DNA of 64,000 nucleotides from an uncultured Lachnospiraceae bacterium (GTDB taxonomy: Bacteria; Bacillota_A; Clostridia; Lachnospirales; Lachnospiraceae). The DNA lies in the NCBI GenBank assembly GCA_902801585.1, contig CADCIU010000016.1, positions 52,953 through 116,952 of the forward strand, written 5' to 3'. A program made the position numbers and the translations under genes. This document shows, piece by piece, positions 13,301-20,137 of this stretch. The notes under the pieces are model-generated. The model worked only from the letters and a program-made list of their open reading frames with translations. It was not told where the DNA came from and made no database searches. Positions within the stretch are counted from its first letter, which is position 1. Each line of letters begins with the position of its first letter.

Positions 13301-16300
13301 GGAGAATACAAGTACACGATCACGGAGCAGAACGGCGGCGCAGATGGTGTCAGCTATGACACGACTCCTCACAATGTCGTTGTGACAGTAACCAAGGGCG
13401 ATGGCAACAAGCTGACCGCAGCAGTGAAGTATGATGATAAGGATTCCCTGATCATTACCAATACTTATGCGGCAACCGAGGCTGAGCTGAAGGCGACGAA
13501 GGATTTCGCAGACTGGGGCAAGGCAGACAGCTTCACGTTCAAGCTGGCAGCAGTCACAGAAGGCGCTCCGATGCCCGAGCAGACAACTGCTGAGGCTACA
13601 GAGGCAGCACCGGAAGCAACCTTCGGAATGATTACTTATGAGAAGGCCGGTACTTACAAGTACACGATCACAGAAGTTAATGACGGCATGGACGGCGTGA
13701 CATACGACACGACTCCTCATGAAGTCACGGTGGTCGTCACGAAAGCTGACGATGCGACTAACGCGCTCACAGCAGAAGTGAAATATGACGGCAAGGACAG
13801 CCTGATCATTACAAACACTTATGCAGCTACTAAAGCAACACTTGAGGCAACGAAGGAATTCAACGACTGGGGCAAGGCAGAGAGCTTCACATTTAATCTC
13901 AAAGCCGTGACCAAGGACGCTCCGATGCCTGAAAAGACAGAAGTTGCTGCGACTGAGGACGAGCCCACAGCCGTCTTTGGCGAGATCACATTTGAGAAGG
14001 CAGGAACTTACGAGTACGAGATCACGGAAGTGAATGACGGTGTTGACGGTGTCACCTATGACACGACCGCACACAAGGCAGTTGTGACCGTCAGCAAAGA
14101 AGAAGGCACCAACAAGCTGAGCGCATCCGTGAAGTATGATGGCAAAGACAGCCTGATCATCACGAACACGTTTACAGCAGTTGAAGCTACTTTGGAAGCA
14201 ACGAAGGACTTCAATGACTGGGGCAAGGCGGAGAGCTTTACATTTGACCTGGCAGCAGTCACGGAAGGCGCACCGATGCCCGAGGATACGGAAGCAGTTG
14301 CGACGAAGGAAAATGTCAACGCGGTATTTGGCAAAGTCACTTATGACAAAGCCGGAACGTATGAGTACACGATCACAGAGCGCAATGACGGTGCAGACGG
14401 TGTAACCTATGACACGACCGCACACAAGGTAGTTGTGGAAGTCAGCAAAGAAGAAGGCACCAACAAGCTGAGCGCATCTGTGAAGTATGACGGAAAGGAT
14501 ACTCTGATCGTCACGAATACTTATGCAAGCACGAGCGCTACGATCCAGGCGACAAAGAAATTTGACGACTGGGGTAAGGCAGACAGCTTTACATTCGATC
14601 TTGCTGCAGTGACGGAAGGCGCACCGATGCCTGAGAATAAGGTGGCAACAGCGACCGAGAGCGCTAAGACCGCAGTATTCGGAAGTGTTGAGTACGAGAA
14701 GACCGGTAAATATGAGTACACGATCACAGAGCGCAATGACGGTGTGGACGGTGTGACCTATGACACGACCGCACACAAGGTAGTTGTCACTGTGACCAAG
14801 GATGCCGACAACAAGATGATCGCAAAGGTCACCTATGACGGCGAGTCCAGCCTGATCATCACGAACACCTTCACAGCAGCGAAGGCAAACTTCGAAGCGA
14901 CCAAGGAGTTCAATGACTGGGGCAAGGCAGACAGCTTTACATTCGATCTTGCAGCAGCGACTGATGGTGCACCGATGCCGGCTGAGACAACAGCAACGGC
15001 GACCGAGGGCAAGAAGGCAGTCTTCGGCGAGATGGAGTTTGATAAAGCCGGAGTATATGAGTACACGATCACAGAGCAGAACGGCGGAGCAGATGGTGTC
15101 AGCTATGACGTAACACCTCACACCGCCACTGTAGTAGTGACCAAGGATGCTCAGACGAATGAACTGAGTGCAGAGGTCACCTATGACGGAGAGAAAGAAC
15201 TGATCATCACCAATACTTTCACAGCAGCAATTGCCCATGTGGAAGCGACGAAGGTTCTGGAAAACCGCGACTGGTTCAATGCAGACGAGTTTGAATTTGA
15301 ACTTGCAGCAGTGACAGAGGGTGCACCTATGCCCAAGGCCAAGACAGCTAAGGCGACAAAAGAGGAACCTACGGCAGTCTTCGGAGATATGGAATTTGTT
15401 AAGGCCGGAACATACCAGTACACGATCACCGAGAAGGACGGCGGAATTGAGGGAATCACTTATGACACCGAGCCTCACGGAGTGACTGTCACGGTATCCA
15501 AGGCAGATGACGAGACGAATGAACTCACAGTTAATGTCAACTATGACGGAAAAGATAAGCTGGAGATCACCAACAAATATGCTTCTGAGGGCGAGATCAT
15601 CCTGAAGGTGAAGAAAGAGCTGAAGGGAAGAAATATCGCACTGGATGACGGCGTATTCGAATTCCAGCTTATGGATGAAGATGGCAATGTCCTGCAGACC
15701 GCGAAGAACGATGCGTTTGGCAATGTAGAGTTCGACAAGATCTCTTACACGCAGGATGACATCGACAGCTGGGATGCAGAGAAGGGCACCGGAACCGGTA
15801 CGAAGACGTACAAGGTGAAGGAGATCATTCAGACAAAGGACGGCTACACGTTTGATGAGAGCGAATTAGAGATCACCGTCACTCTGACAGATGATGGAAA
15901 GGGAGCGATCACAGCAGAAGCCGACAAGGACATTGATGATCTTGTATTCAAGAACGAATATGAGGCAGAGGGCGAGATCGTCCTGCATGCCCAGAAGACA
16001 CTGCTCGGAGAGAGGGCACTCGAAGAGGGCCAGTTCACGTTTGTGCTCAAGGATGCAGGCGGAGAAACTATTGACACAAAGACCAACGCGGCGGACGGAA
16101 GCGTGACCTTCGACGCACTCAAGTACACGCAGGACGACGTCTACGATGTAGATCCTGAGACCGGCGTATACAGCGGAGCAGGCACGAAGACGTACACCTA
16201 CACGATCAGCGAAGTAATCCCTGAGGGAGCGAAGGACAACGGAGACGGAACTTACGATTACAAGGGATACACCTACGACGGAACGGTCTACACAGTCGAT

Positions 16301-17284
16301 GTAGTCCTCACGGACAACGGAGACGGAACGATCACAGTTGTGGATGCAGCCGATGGAACGCAGTCGGGCAGCACGGATCCTGCTGCTGAGGCAGGCACAG
16401 AGCCGACAGACAGTGAACCGGCAGCAGAAAGCAGATATGTATTCACGAATGCTTATGACGCAAAGGGCACACTGAAGCTGGATGCTGAGAAGACATTCAA
16501 GAATGCAACTCTCAAGGGAGGCGAGTTCACATTCGAGCTCAAGGATGCAGATGGCAACGTACTGCAGAGCAAGACAAATGACGCAGCCGGAAATGTATCG
16601 TTCGACATGATCGCTTACACAATGGCAGACGTCAAGAATTCACCGATCACATATACTGTGGTTGAGAAAGCCGGATCGAAGGAAGGCGTGAAGTATGACC
16701 AGACCGTTTACACAGTGACAGCGACACTTGAGGACAACGGAGACGGAACACTGAACGTGACGAAGAAGATCGACAACGGCGGCGAGCTGAAGTTCGTGAA
16801 CGAGCAGATGAACGTCGAGACATCGATCACGATCGGCGGTGTGAAGGTGCTCAAGGGCCAGAATCTGAAGGCCGGTCAGTTCAAGTTCGTGCTTGTGGAT
16901 GAGAACGGCAAGAAGATCGACGAGGCGAAGAACGATGCAAGCGGAGACTTCACGTTCGGAACCATCACTTACAAGCTGTCGGATCTCGGCGGAGAGAAGA
17001 AGAAAGTCTTCACTTACGGAATCTCTGAAGTTGAAGGAACAGACAGACATATCATCTATGACAAGAAAGTCCACACAGTTGTTGTGACGGTCACGGATAA
17101 CGGAGACGGAACGATGACGGCGAAGATGGACAAGTCCAGAGCGGATATCAAGTTTGTCAACACGACGAGAGACAAGACAGGCGATGAGGCACCTCTCGGA
17201 GTCCTGTTCGGAGGTCTCGGCATCGGAGCAGCCGGACTTGCGGTCCTTCTTGAGGAGCGCAGGAGAAGGGGCCGGAGACAGTGA
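4331..17284 (+). CDS. Giant sortase-anchored adhesin with 21 tandem isopeptide-type repeats (about 4317 aa)
   Basis: The ATG at 4331 follows GAGGGAGAG and gives a signal peptide (MKSMKRLLAFLLAASMLFG...FAAEA); the reading frame extends upstream to 4256 but without a better start. An acidic low-complexity stretch (residues about 30-150) is followed by a non-repeated N-terminal region to about residue 960, one domain resembling those of the upstream adhesin, and one short domain of another type. Then come 21 repeats of about 115-125 residues (about 8.02-15.58 kb) with the signature ATKxFxDWGKAxSFTF, APMP, YEYTITE and LTITNTY. Lys, Glu and Asn at the positions known to form isopeptide bonds in FctA/Spy0128 domains are kept in every repeat. 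Four more divergent domains precede a DKTGDEAPLG sorting signal, a hydrophobic span and an Arg-rich tail. An extended fibre-like surface adhesin is inferred; a sortase gene lies 1.1 kb downstream. Ligand not predictable. Confidence 0.9.
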   Translation: MKSMKRLLAFLLAASMLFGSNGITFAAEAAADEANGVAQETVVQEEAEENNASENDADQEVDDLNDENEDSEVISDQDAGSDGTTETADTTAPEEENKEDESAPATEDASAGEGASEEPAGEIPAEQENKPVYSAGELLFKGKDYQVTLSYDEKAEIPADAKLEVEEIGKDDPRYESYFEEAASAVDKSVTDARFFDITIWANGTEIQPQSQVRVNITYDEAIKVEDEAEVQAVHFEKEDEDPKVLDIETNDGSKVDEIAFDAPSFSVYGVLYTVDFQFEGFTFSIAGNSTILLSELAQKLNFYGESESKTFSVEDVADVAFTNDELIKIEKQEDGDWLLTSLQAFSTKETLTITMVNGDQFVVEVTDAANALTINTSLYDYDDATVLPFPSDFSTDNVYAFVYAGGNTELKNLPDNTPWAVVDMNGIKGSGSPFTVNVDSFNNQAWGGGNVAYSSLTDEQKQNLRVRVIHTDSAPKLGDLKNWANYEQAKFEKIWNGGFDGYDLSSAHASGSKPEGNYEVNFKKGNTQEHDVTLKFNPTTDKGPIPAGKYYVMFDAVSQDGNNHYYNVVEVKTDGSTDTVNLPLNEIWSSNQKFSNNWQSITATVITPKAGKTITPGGNKPIDGDYIESYLMGDYFYKFKERKTEIDEEHHIQRDEFIYELSKATYDNAKTPDDILGEAAEFGIVADTYSQTGHSETNYAVKNLNHNANTDVCGSGSGYMPFYVSNITGPSLDIDQTFCPIDLYIPADQDSKLHSHIQELKDSTFTEPEEIAGVPKLTEINMTHAEIESYVDGLISSGKQTSTALASKSTMKPVLSGNNKTVDTTQFPDGKTIYVDCTDCKDIIGTSGWIINKLPNQSIVFNIPGENVSIGEFHVNVYNESGEKIDESGSTTDARDDGTSEKNRKVDEIIFDHISFNAYQAKTLDLNNASALFLAPEAETVTQSNGAGWILAKGTVDSHAEWHFYRHSRHYKSKGDFSLSGQKKIMEGDAEKEYSEFSSMTFTFELYACDESGTIAPDANAIETVTANSTGEFKFNSLKFSHNDVPEGETRTFYYVIKEQVPEGGKVDGVKYDADPVRVKVVATDDGSGNISFVISTMGDEGWSDAITPDDDKVYEIGDFANTLENGSLKVKKIVNGDNAKNDQYEIAVKNSAGHYFGTDGTDKGTTAFYVTFAKDQEQTWSNLPAGTYTVEEKDASVSGYTWTPSGTGDVAVAAGQTATADVTNAYVKHTEAELKAEKNFTGRNWKPTDSFEFILKPVGDAPMPSDAETTEAGKQKKVTARNATAVSFGTIPYTEAGTYNYTITETKGNLPGVTYDTTPHTVKVAVNEDNNKHLVATVTYDKGTDAQEITNTFEDVTTHFEATKEIENWGTAESFTFTLTARTPSDAPMPAASGRTATATKDDTTAVFGDIKYEAPGTYVYVIKETDDHVPGITYDTSDHIVTVVVSQDNDTNELSATVTYGTGEDAESSLTITNTFTKVEATLKATKSINNWGSAESFTFTLAPVEGAPMPGDAATVEKTVTKGGSLEAVFGTIEYGEVGQYKYTITETDDGVPGVTYDTTPHEVIVDVHKAADSNALVADVTYDGESSLTIVNSYASTELALQATKSINEWGDAESFTFKLAAGKSLVKGVEGTSPMPASDTATATEENPTALFGSVKYEEEGTYNYTITEVDDHVAGITYDTTPHTVVVTVAKNASGDLVASAKYDTNKDSLTITNTFTSLKKQLEATKAIEEWGKATSFTFKLEAVNGAPMPASDTATVTKGGSMKAVFGEIEYKTTGEYDYTITEKNDHVDGVTYDTTPHPVHVSVTKNETTNALEATITYGKGEAEGSNLTITNTFAAVEAELQATKDFDSWGKATSFTFNLAAVSAVDDENNAISPIPVPASMTAQATQAATTASFGKIKYDQAGTYTYTITEQNGGVDGVSYDTTPHTAVVTVSKDPETNALTASVEYDDGEESLTITNTYASTKATLEATKDFADWGKADEFKFDLAAVTEGAPMPTSTTATATKDVPLASFGEIEYEEAGTYEYTITEQNGGADGVTYDTTPHKVVVTVTKAEDATNKLTATVKYDDADSLTITNTYTSVKKELEATKQLDDWGTADSFTFTLKAKGDAPMPADAEDGAKSVDVTENATLAKFGEIEYEKEGTYEYTITEEPGDADGVTYDTTDHTAVVTVTKDPETNALSATVKYDGGNALIITNRYASSNVELQAKKQFEDWGKADSFTFTLEPVSKDAPMPEGTSDGKKTATATQADPTAKFGKITYKTTGTYEYTITETDDGKDGVTYDTTPHKVVVTVTKDADNKLVAVAKYDDKENLIITNTYEATKASLEATKSFEYWGKADSFTFDLEALENAPMPAGAADGKKSGIATSANPVVNFGEITFEKAGVYAYTITEQNGGADGVSYDTTPHGVVVTVTKGEGNKLSAEVKYDDAESLTITNTYASTKATIEATKDFEDWGKATEFKFDLAAVTENAPMPSETTATATEQNPLASFGEIEYEKAGTYEYTITEQNGGADGVTYDTTAHKVKVVVTKANDATNKLTATVTYDDAESLTITNTYAATEATLEATKDFADWGKADEFKFDLAAVTEGAPMPASTTATATKNAPIASFGTIKYEKAGTYEYTITEQNGGADGVTYDTTAHKVVVTVTKADDATNKLTASVKYDGADSLTITNTYSAVRTRLQATKDFNAWGKAESFTFELRAVDGAPMPLEGRVDGDVAYAVATEDSVDAVFGAIEFEKAGTYKYTITEADDGVDGVTYDTTPHQVVVTVTKEDGTNRLIPSVKYDDKDLLIITNTFASASVTLQAMKDFADWGKADSFTFTLDAVTKDAPMPEKTVVAATENAKTAVFGSVTYEKAGTYEYTITETDDGVDGVTYDTTPHKAVVTVVKGDGNKLTATVKYDGENNLVITNTYEAAKAELEAEKAFDDWGKADSFTFELAAVDGAPMPEGSTNGKKSAIATETQKKVNFGEIAFEKAGEYKYTITEQNGGADGVSYDTTPHNVVVTVTKGDGNKLTAAVKYDDKDSLIITNTYAATEAELKATKDFADWGKADSFTFKLAAVTEGAPMPEQTTAEATEAAPEATFGMITYEKAGTYKYTITEVNDGMDGVTYDTTPHEVTVVVTKADDATNALTAEVKYDGKDSLIITNTYAATKATLEATKEFNDWGKAESFTFNLKAVTKDAPMPEKTEVAATEDEPTAVFGEITFEKAGTYEYEITEVNDGVDGVTYDTTAHKAVVTVSKEEGTNKLSASVKYDGKDSLIITNTFTAVEATLEATKDFNDWGKAESFTFDLAAVTEGAPMPEDTEAVATKENVNAVFGKVTYDKAGTYEYTITERNDGADGVTYDTTAHKVVVEVSKEEGTNKLSASVKYDGKDTLIVTNTYASTSATIQATKKFDDWGKADSFTFDLAAVTEGAPMPENKVATATESAKTAVFGSVEYEKTGKYEYTITERNDGVDGVTYDTTAHKVVVTVTKDADNKMIAKVTYDGESSLIITNTFTAAKANFEATKEFNDWGKADSFTFDLAAATDGAPMPAETTATATEGKKAVFGEMEFDKAGVYEYTITEQNGGADGVSYDVTPHTATVVVTKDAQTNELSAEVTYDGEKELIITNTFTAAIAHVEATKVLENRDWFNADEFEFELAAVTEGAPMPKAKTAKATKEEPTAVFGDMEFVKAGTYQYTITEKDGGIEGITYDTEPHGVTVTVSKADDETNELTVNVNYDGKDKLEITNKYASEGEIILKVKKELKGRNIALDDGVFEFQLMDEDGNVLQTAKNDAFGNVEFDKISYTQDDIDSWDAEKGTGTGTKTYKVKEIIQTKDGYTFDESELEITVTLTDDGKGAITAEADKDIDDLVFKNEYEAEGEIVLHAQKTLLGERALEEGQFTFVLKDAGGETIDTKTNAADGSVTFDALKYTQDDVYDVDPETGVYSGAGTKTYTYTISEVIPEGAKDNGDGTYDYKGYTYDGTVYTVDVVLTDNGDGTITVVDAADGTQSGSTDPAAEAGTEPTDSEPAAESRYVFTNAYDAKGTLKLDAEKTFKNATLKGGEFTFELKDADGNVLQSKTNDAAGNVSFDMIAYTMADVKNSPITYTVVEKAGSKEGVKYDQTVYTVTATLEDNGDGTLNVTKKIDNGGELKFVNEQMNVETSITIGGVKVLKGQNLKAGQFKFVLVDENGKKIDEAKNDASGDFTFGTITYKLSDLGGEKKKVFTYGISEVEGTDRHIIYDKKVHTVVVTVTDNGDGTMTAKMDKSRADIKFVNTTRDKTGDEAPLGVLFGGLGIGAAGLAVLLEERRRRGRRQ
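8020..15580 (+). repeat. 21-copy tandem array of about 345-390 bp in-frame repeats inside the giant adhesin
   Basis: Each unit starts near the EATKDFxxWGKA codons and ends near ITNTYA. Units differ by many synonymous and some non-synonymous changes but keep length and the Lys/Glu/Asn triad. Copies at about 10.26, 11.69 and 12.05 kb are the most alike. Such arrays change length by recombination, so copy number may vary between strains and assembly here may be error-prone. Confidence 0.9.
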
Positions 17285-17333
17285 TCATCCGTAGAGATTA
17301 ACGGATCGGATCAACTGATTCGATGAAAATGAA

Positions 17334-17369
17334 AAGCGGGCGTATCTTCGGATACGTCCGCTTTTTTTA
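17334..17369 (+). terminator. Rho-independent terminator of the giant adhesin gene
   Basis: AGCGGGCGTATC pairs with GATACGTCCGCT around a TTCG tetraloop and is followed by seven or eight T. It starts about 50 bases after the stop codon. Confidence 0.93.
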
Positions 17370-17395
17370 GGTGTTTTATTTTTGCTCCATATTTA

Positions 17396-17426
17396 TTGAC
17401 CGCATGTAAATAAAGTGTGCTATGAT
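17396..17426 (+). promoter_or_regulatory. Candidate promoter of the pilin-like gene
   Basis: TTGACC and TATGAT are separated by 19 bases, and TGC directly before TATGAT makes an extended -10 element. It lies between the adhesin terminator and the pilin gene, about 58 bases before the start codon. Confidence 0.55.
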
Positions 17427-17483
17427 GTAGAGTAATCAATTCGTGTATTGCATTCTGTTCCCGGAGAAAGTGAGGGGCATTGA

Positions 17484-18206
17484 ATGAGAATGAGCAATTT
17501 CCGGAAAGCATTGAAAATGTATATGAAGCCTGCGGCTGCCTTGCTTTTGGGACTGGTACTGACGCTTGCAGCACCTGCAGGAGCTTTTGCTTCTGAAAAC
17601 TCCGAGATGCCGGACCTCTCCCGCAGCGGTTCCATTTCGGTTACATTTAAGAACCCCAAGAATGGGAAACCGGTCGGCGGAGAGAACATCTTTGCCTTGT
17701 ATAAGGTCGCTGATGTGGTGGTCGACAACGGTTTTCACTTCGTCTACCGAGATAAGTTTGCGGAAGCAGACGACAGTCTGAGTGAGGATGCGGATCTAAG
17801 TGCCGAATTGGCTGCTAAGCTTGCCAAATTGGCGGACAGCCGCGGAATCAGCCCGGCGGTATCCTCTGCTACGCCGGACGGAAGCGGCGTCGTATCCTTC
17901 GACGGGCTTGAGGTCGGACTATATCTTGTAGTTCAGACCGGCACCGGAAAAGGCGATGAGGCTTACACGATCGATCCATTTCTGGTGACGATTCCGCTCA
18001 AGGGTTCTGACGGTGCATTGATCTACGATGTGGACGCAACACCCAAGGTCGGAATTAAGCCGAACGAGACGCCTCCCAAGAAGACGCCGCCGAAGCGACC
18101 TCCGAAGCTTCCCCAGACCGGCCAGCTCTGGTGGCCTGTGTTTGTCGGCGCTGCTGCCGGAATCATACTTCTGGTGTCCGGCATCATGAACAAGAAGAGG
18201 GGTTGA
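17484..18206 (+). CDS. LPQTG-anchored pilin-like surface protein
   Basis: The 240-residue protein has a signal peptide (hydrophobic about residues 16-32, then AFASEN), an Ig/SpaA-like body (GSISVTFKNPKNGKPVGGEN; GSGVVSFDGLEVGLYLVVQTG) and a Pro/Lys-rich stretch. It ends in LPQTG, a hydrophobic span and KKRG, a canonical sortase sorting signal. GTGAGGGG lies seven bases before the ATG at 17484; a second ATG is two codons in. The GLxxGLYLV segment is typical of Gram-positive pilin subunits and SpaA-type proteins. It sits between the giant adhesins and the sortase. A small or basal pilin subunit, or the substrate of that sortase, is inferred. Confidence 0.82.
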   Translation: MRMSNFRKALKMYMKPAAALLLGLVLTLAAPAGAFASENSEMPDLSRSGSISVTFKNPKNGKPVGGENIFALYKVADVVVDNGFHFVYRDKFAEADDSLSEDADLSAELAAKLAKLADSRGISPAVSSATPDGSGVVSFDGLEVGLYLVVQTGTGKGDEAYTIDPFLVTIPLKGSDGALIYDVDATPKVGIKPNETPPKKTPPKRPPKLPQTGQLWWPVFVGAAAGIILLVSGIMNKKRG

Positions 18207-18288
18207 AATAACTGAGATCGATCCTATGAGGGATCAAAGATTCCGTTAAGATACAGATTCGTTCAGACCAGTAGAGACTTTGATCCAT

Positions 18289-18327
18289 TCCCAGACTGCC
18301 TTGATCGGCAGTCTGGGCGTTTTTTTG
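18289..18327 (+). terminator. Rho-independent terminator of the pilin-like gene
   Basis: CCCAGACTGCC pairs with GGCAGTCTGGG around a short loop, followed by GCG and seven T. A second copy of the right half (TTGATCGGCAGTCTGAGCG plus T-run) follows at 18340-18364, a partial duplication of the terminator. Confidence 0.9.
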
Positions 18328-18397
18328 GAGGATTGGCATTTGATCGGCAGTCTGAGCGTTTTTTGGCATATAAGCCGTGTTTTGAAAAGAGGAGCAG

Positions 18398-19081
18398 ATG
18401 GATAATAAGAAAAAAAATAATCGCCGGAGCGTGTTCGGGAACATCCTGATCATATTGGGATTACTCCTGATCGCTGCGTCTATAGGGCTCACTGTATACA
18501 ATTTGTGGGATGCAGAGCGCGCCGCACAGGAATCGAATGCGATTGCGGATATTCTGATCAAGGAGATCGGCGATGATTTTGTGGACGGCATTACGGTCCT
18601 CCCCTATACAGACCCCAATACACCGATGCCGACGAAGATGATCGACGGATATGAATATATCGGCATATTGGAGATTCCCAGCGAATCCCTGACGCTCCCG
18701 GTAATGAGCAAATGGGATTATGACAGGCTGAAGATCGCTCCCTGCCGGTTTACCGGATCGTATTACTCAAACGATCTGGTCATCTGCGGACATAACTATT
18801 CCAAGCATTTCAGCCCCATTAAATGGATGGATATAGGAGAGGATATCTATTTTATAAATGTGGAGGGATTGACGATCCACTACATCGTGGTAAACCGCGA
18901 GACGCTGCAGCCGACGGATGTAGATCTGATGGTGGACAATAAAAATAACAACAAAGAATCCACAATGGACTGGGATATGACGCTGTTTACCTGCAACATC
19001 GGCGGCCAGACCCGATGTGCGGTTCGGTGCAGCCGGGTGGATACGGAGTACAGCGGGGAAGAGATGAATGAATTGCCATAA
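18398..19081 (+). CDS. Sortase (membrane-anchored transpeptidase)
   Basis: The 227-residue protein has an N-terminal membrane anchor (about residues 14-34, VFGNILIILGLLLIAASIGL) and a sortase domain. The catalytic triad is visible: His132 in ICGHNY, Cys199 in TLFTCN and Arg210 in CAVRC. Sortases cut a C-terminal sorting signal and join the protein to peptidoglycan or another pilin. The pilin-type lid motif (DPF/DPW) of class C enzymes is not seen before the core, so a housekeeping-like or class B/D-like enzyme is more likely; the class is not certain. The natural substrates are the LPQTG pilin just upstream and perhaps the two giant adhesins with TGDEAPLG ends. GAGGAGC precedes the ATG. Confidence 0.9.
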   Translation: MDNKKKNNRRSVFGNILIILGLLLIAASIGLTVYNLWDAERAAQESNAIADILIKEIGDDFVDGITVLPYTDPNTPMPTKMIDGYEYIGILEIPSESLTLPVMSKWDYDRLKIAPCRFTGSYYSNDLVICGHNYSKHFSPIKWMDIGEDIYFINVEGLTIHYIVVNRETLQPTDVDLMVDNKNNNKESTMDWDMTLFTCNIGGQTRCAVRCSRVDTEYSGEEMNELP

Positions 19082-19142
19082 AAATAACAAAATGTCAAAA
19101 AAGTCCTAAAGTTTGTCAAAAAATTATCTATTTGAATTTGCG

Positions 19143-19220
19143 AGGGGATGTTAGTATACATCATGTAAGCAATACAAAGCTTCATTCATAAATTACCCCC
19201 CTAAATATTAAACATCCCCT
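19143..19220. other. Perfect 10-bp inverted repeat spaced by about 58 bases; possible small RNA
   Basis: AGGGGATGTT (19143-19152) is matched by AACATCCCCT (19211-19220). The enclosed segment is AT-rich with no ORF, and strong terminators follow directly. This would fit a short structured transcript or the sortase 3' untranslated region. No known RNA family is recognised. Confidence 0.3.
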
Positions 19221-19222
19221 AT

Positions 19223-19303
19223 GAAGAAGACCGGCTGTGACAAACAGCCGGTCTTCTTCACTATGGCGAGACCGGCGGCAGCAAGCAGCCGGTCTTTTGT
19301 TTT
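19223..19303. terminator. Double terminator between the convergent sortase and hydrolase genes
   Basis: A perfect 15-bp stem (GAAGAAGACCGGCTG with CAGCCGGTCTTCTTC, 19223-19259) is followed by a second related hairpin (GACCGGC...GCCGGTC plus TTTTGTTTT, to about 19303). Both use the same ACCGGC core, so one may be a duplicate of the other. It could serve both convergent genes. Confidence 0.8.
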
Positions 19304-19330
19304 GAGGATCTGCAGATCACTTAGAAACGG

Positions 19331-19861
19331 TCAGCCGGTGATCTTGATCTGGCAGGAACGCATGGTCTCCAGAGCAGCTTCATGCTTGAAGGGAGTCACG
19401 CCGGCGCAGCAGGATGCATCGCAGGAGATCGGAGTCTCCGGGAGTGCAGCCTTGAGATACAGGGCATTGGAGACAACGCAGATATCTGTGCACAAGCCGA
19501 CCAGTTCAATTTCGATTCCGTCCTCTTCGCGGCGGTTCAGGATCTCCATGAGTTTGGCAAGCTGTGTGCTGCCGAATGTGGGTTTATCCATAATGTGATC
19601 GGGAAAGATCAGCTCGGCAATGTCGGGACGGATCTCCCAGCCCTGCGTGCCGCGGATACAGTGAGGAACCGGAAGATTACGGCCTTCCTGGGTATCGAGA
19701 TAAAAATCCGTGTGGGTATCTCTGGTAGCAAATACATTCTCCTTGGGGTAGCTGCGTATTTTGGCCTTGACGTTCTCGACAATGGCGGCAGCCTCGGGCG
19801 TGCCGAGCGCACCGTCAATAAAATCATTCTGCATATCAATCACGATCAATATCTTCTTCAT
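19331..19861 (-). CDS. Cysteine hydrolase of the isochorismatase/nicotinamidase family
   Basis: The 176-residue protein matches the size and motif order of nicotinamidase (PncA-like). Asp9 lies in IDMQNDF, a metal-site block DTH...EG...PHC supplies Asp48, His50 and His67, Lys93 lies in DKPTFGS, and the nucleophile is probably Cys128 in GLCTDICVVSNAL. Asp-Lys-Cys is the family's catalytic triad, and the metal residues favour true nicotinamidases, which convert nicotinamide to nicotinate for NAD salvage. Substrate is inferred from motifs only. It is monocistronic and divergent from the LacI genes; AAAGGAAAACC lies upstream of its ATG. Confidence 0.85.
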   Translation of the reverse strand: MKKILIVIDMQNDFIDGALGTPEAAAIVENVKAKIRSYPKENVFATRDTHTDFYLDTQEGRNLPVPHCIRGTQGWEIRPDIAELIFPDHIMDKPTFGSTQLAKLMEILNRREEDGIEIELVGLCTDICVVSNALYLKAALPETPISCDASCCAGVTPFKHEAALETMRSCQIKITG

Positions 19862-20137
19862 TTCAGGTTTTCCTTTCTGATACGTATCTGTTTTGCGGAT
19901 CTATTCGCATATATGAGCGCATCATAGTTCTGTATTTACATGGCAATATCATATCACACATATCAGTTCTTCCGATACTCGCGGGAGGATTTTTCCGGCT
20001 GCTTCTGTGCGCGAGATTCGGAGTGCAGGACAGACGAAAGAGGATCATCAGCAGACGGGCACTTAGTACGCTTTCATTGACTGTTAGCTAAAAGAATGTT
20101 AAAGTAAATTAAATTATTGTGCAAGGGAGTCAAAAAA

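Noticed and set aside
10967..15478. 1503-residue open frame on the minus strand within the giant adhesin, and a similar 832-residue one at 7643-10141
   Set aside because: They mirror the repeat structure of the sense gene, have Cys/Arg-rich improbable composition and no ribosome site; they are shadow frames.
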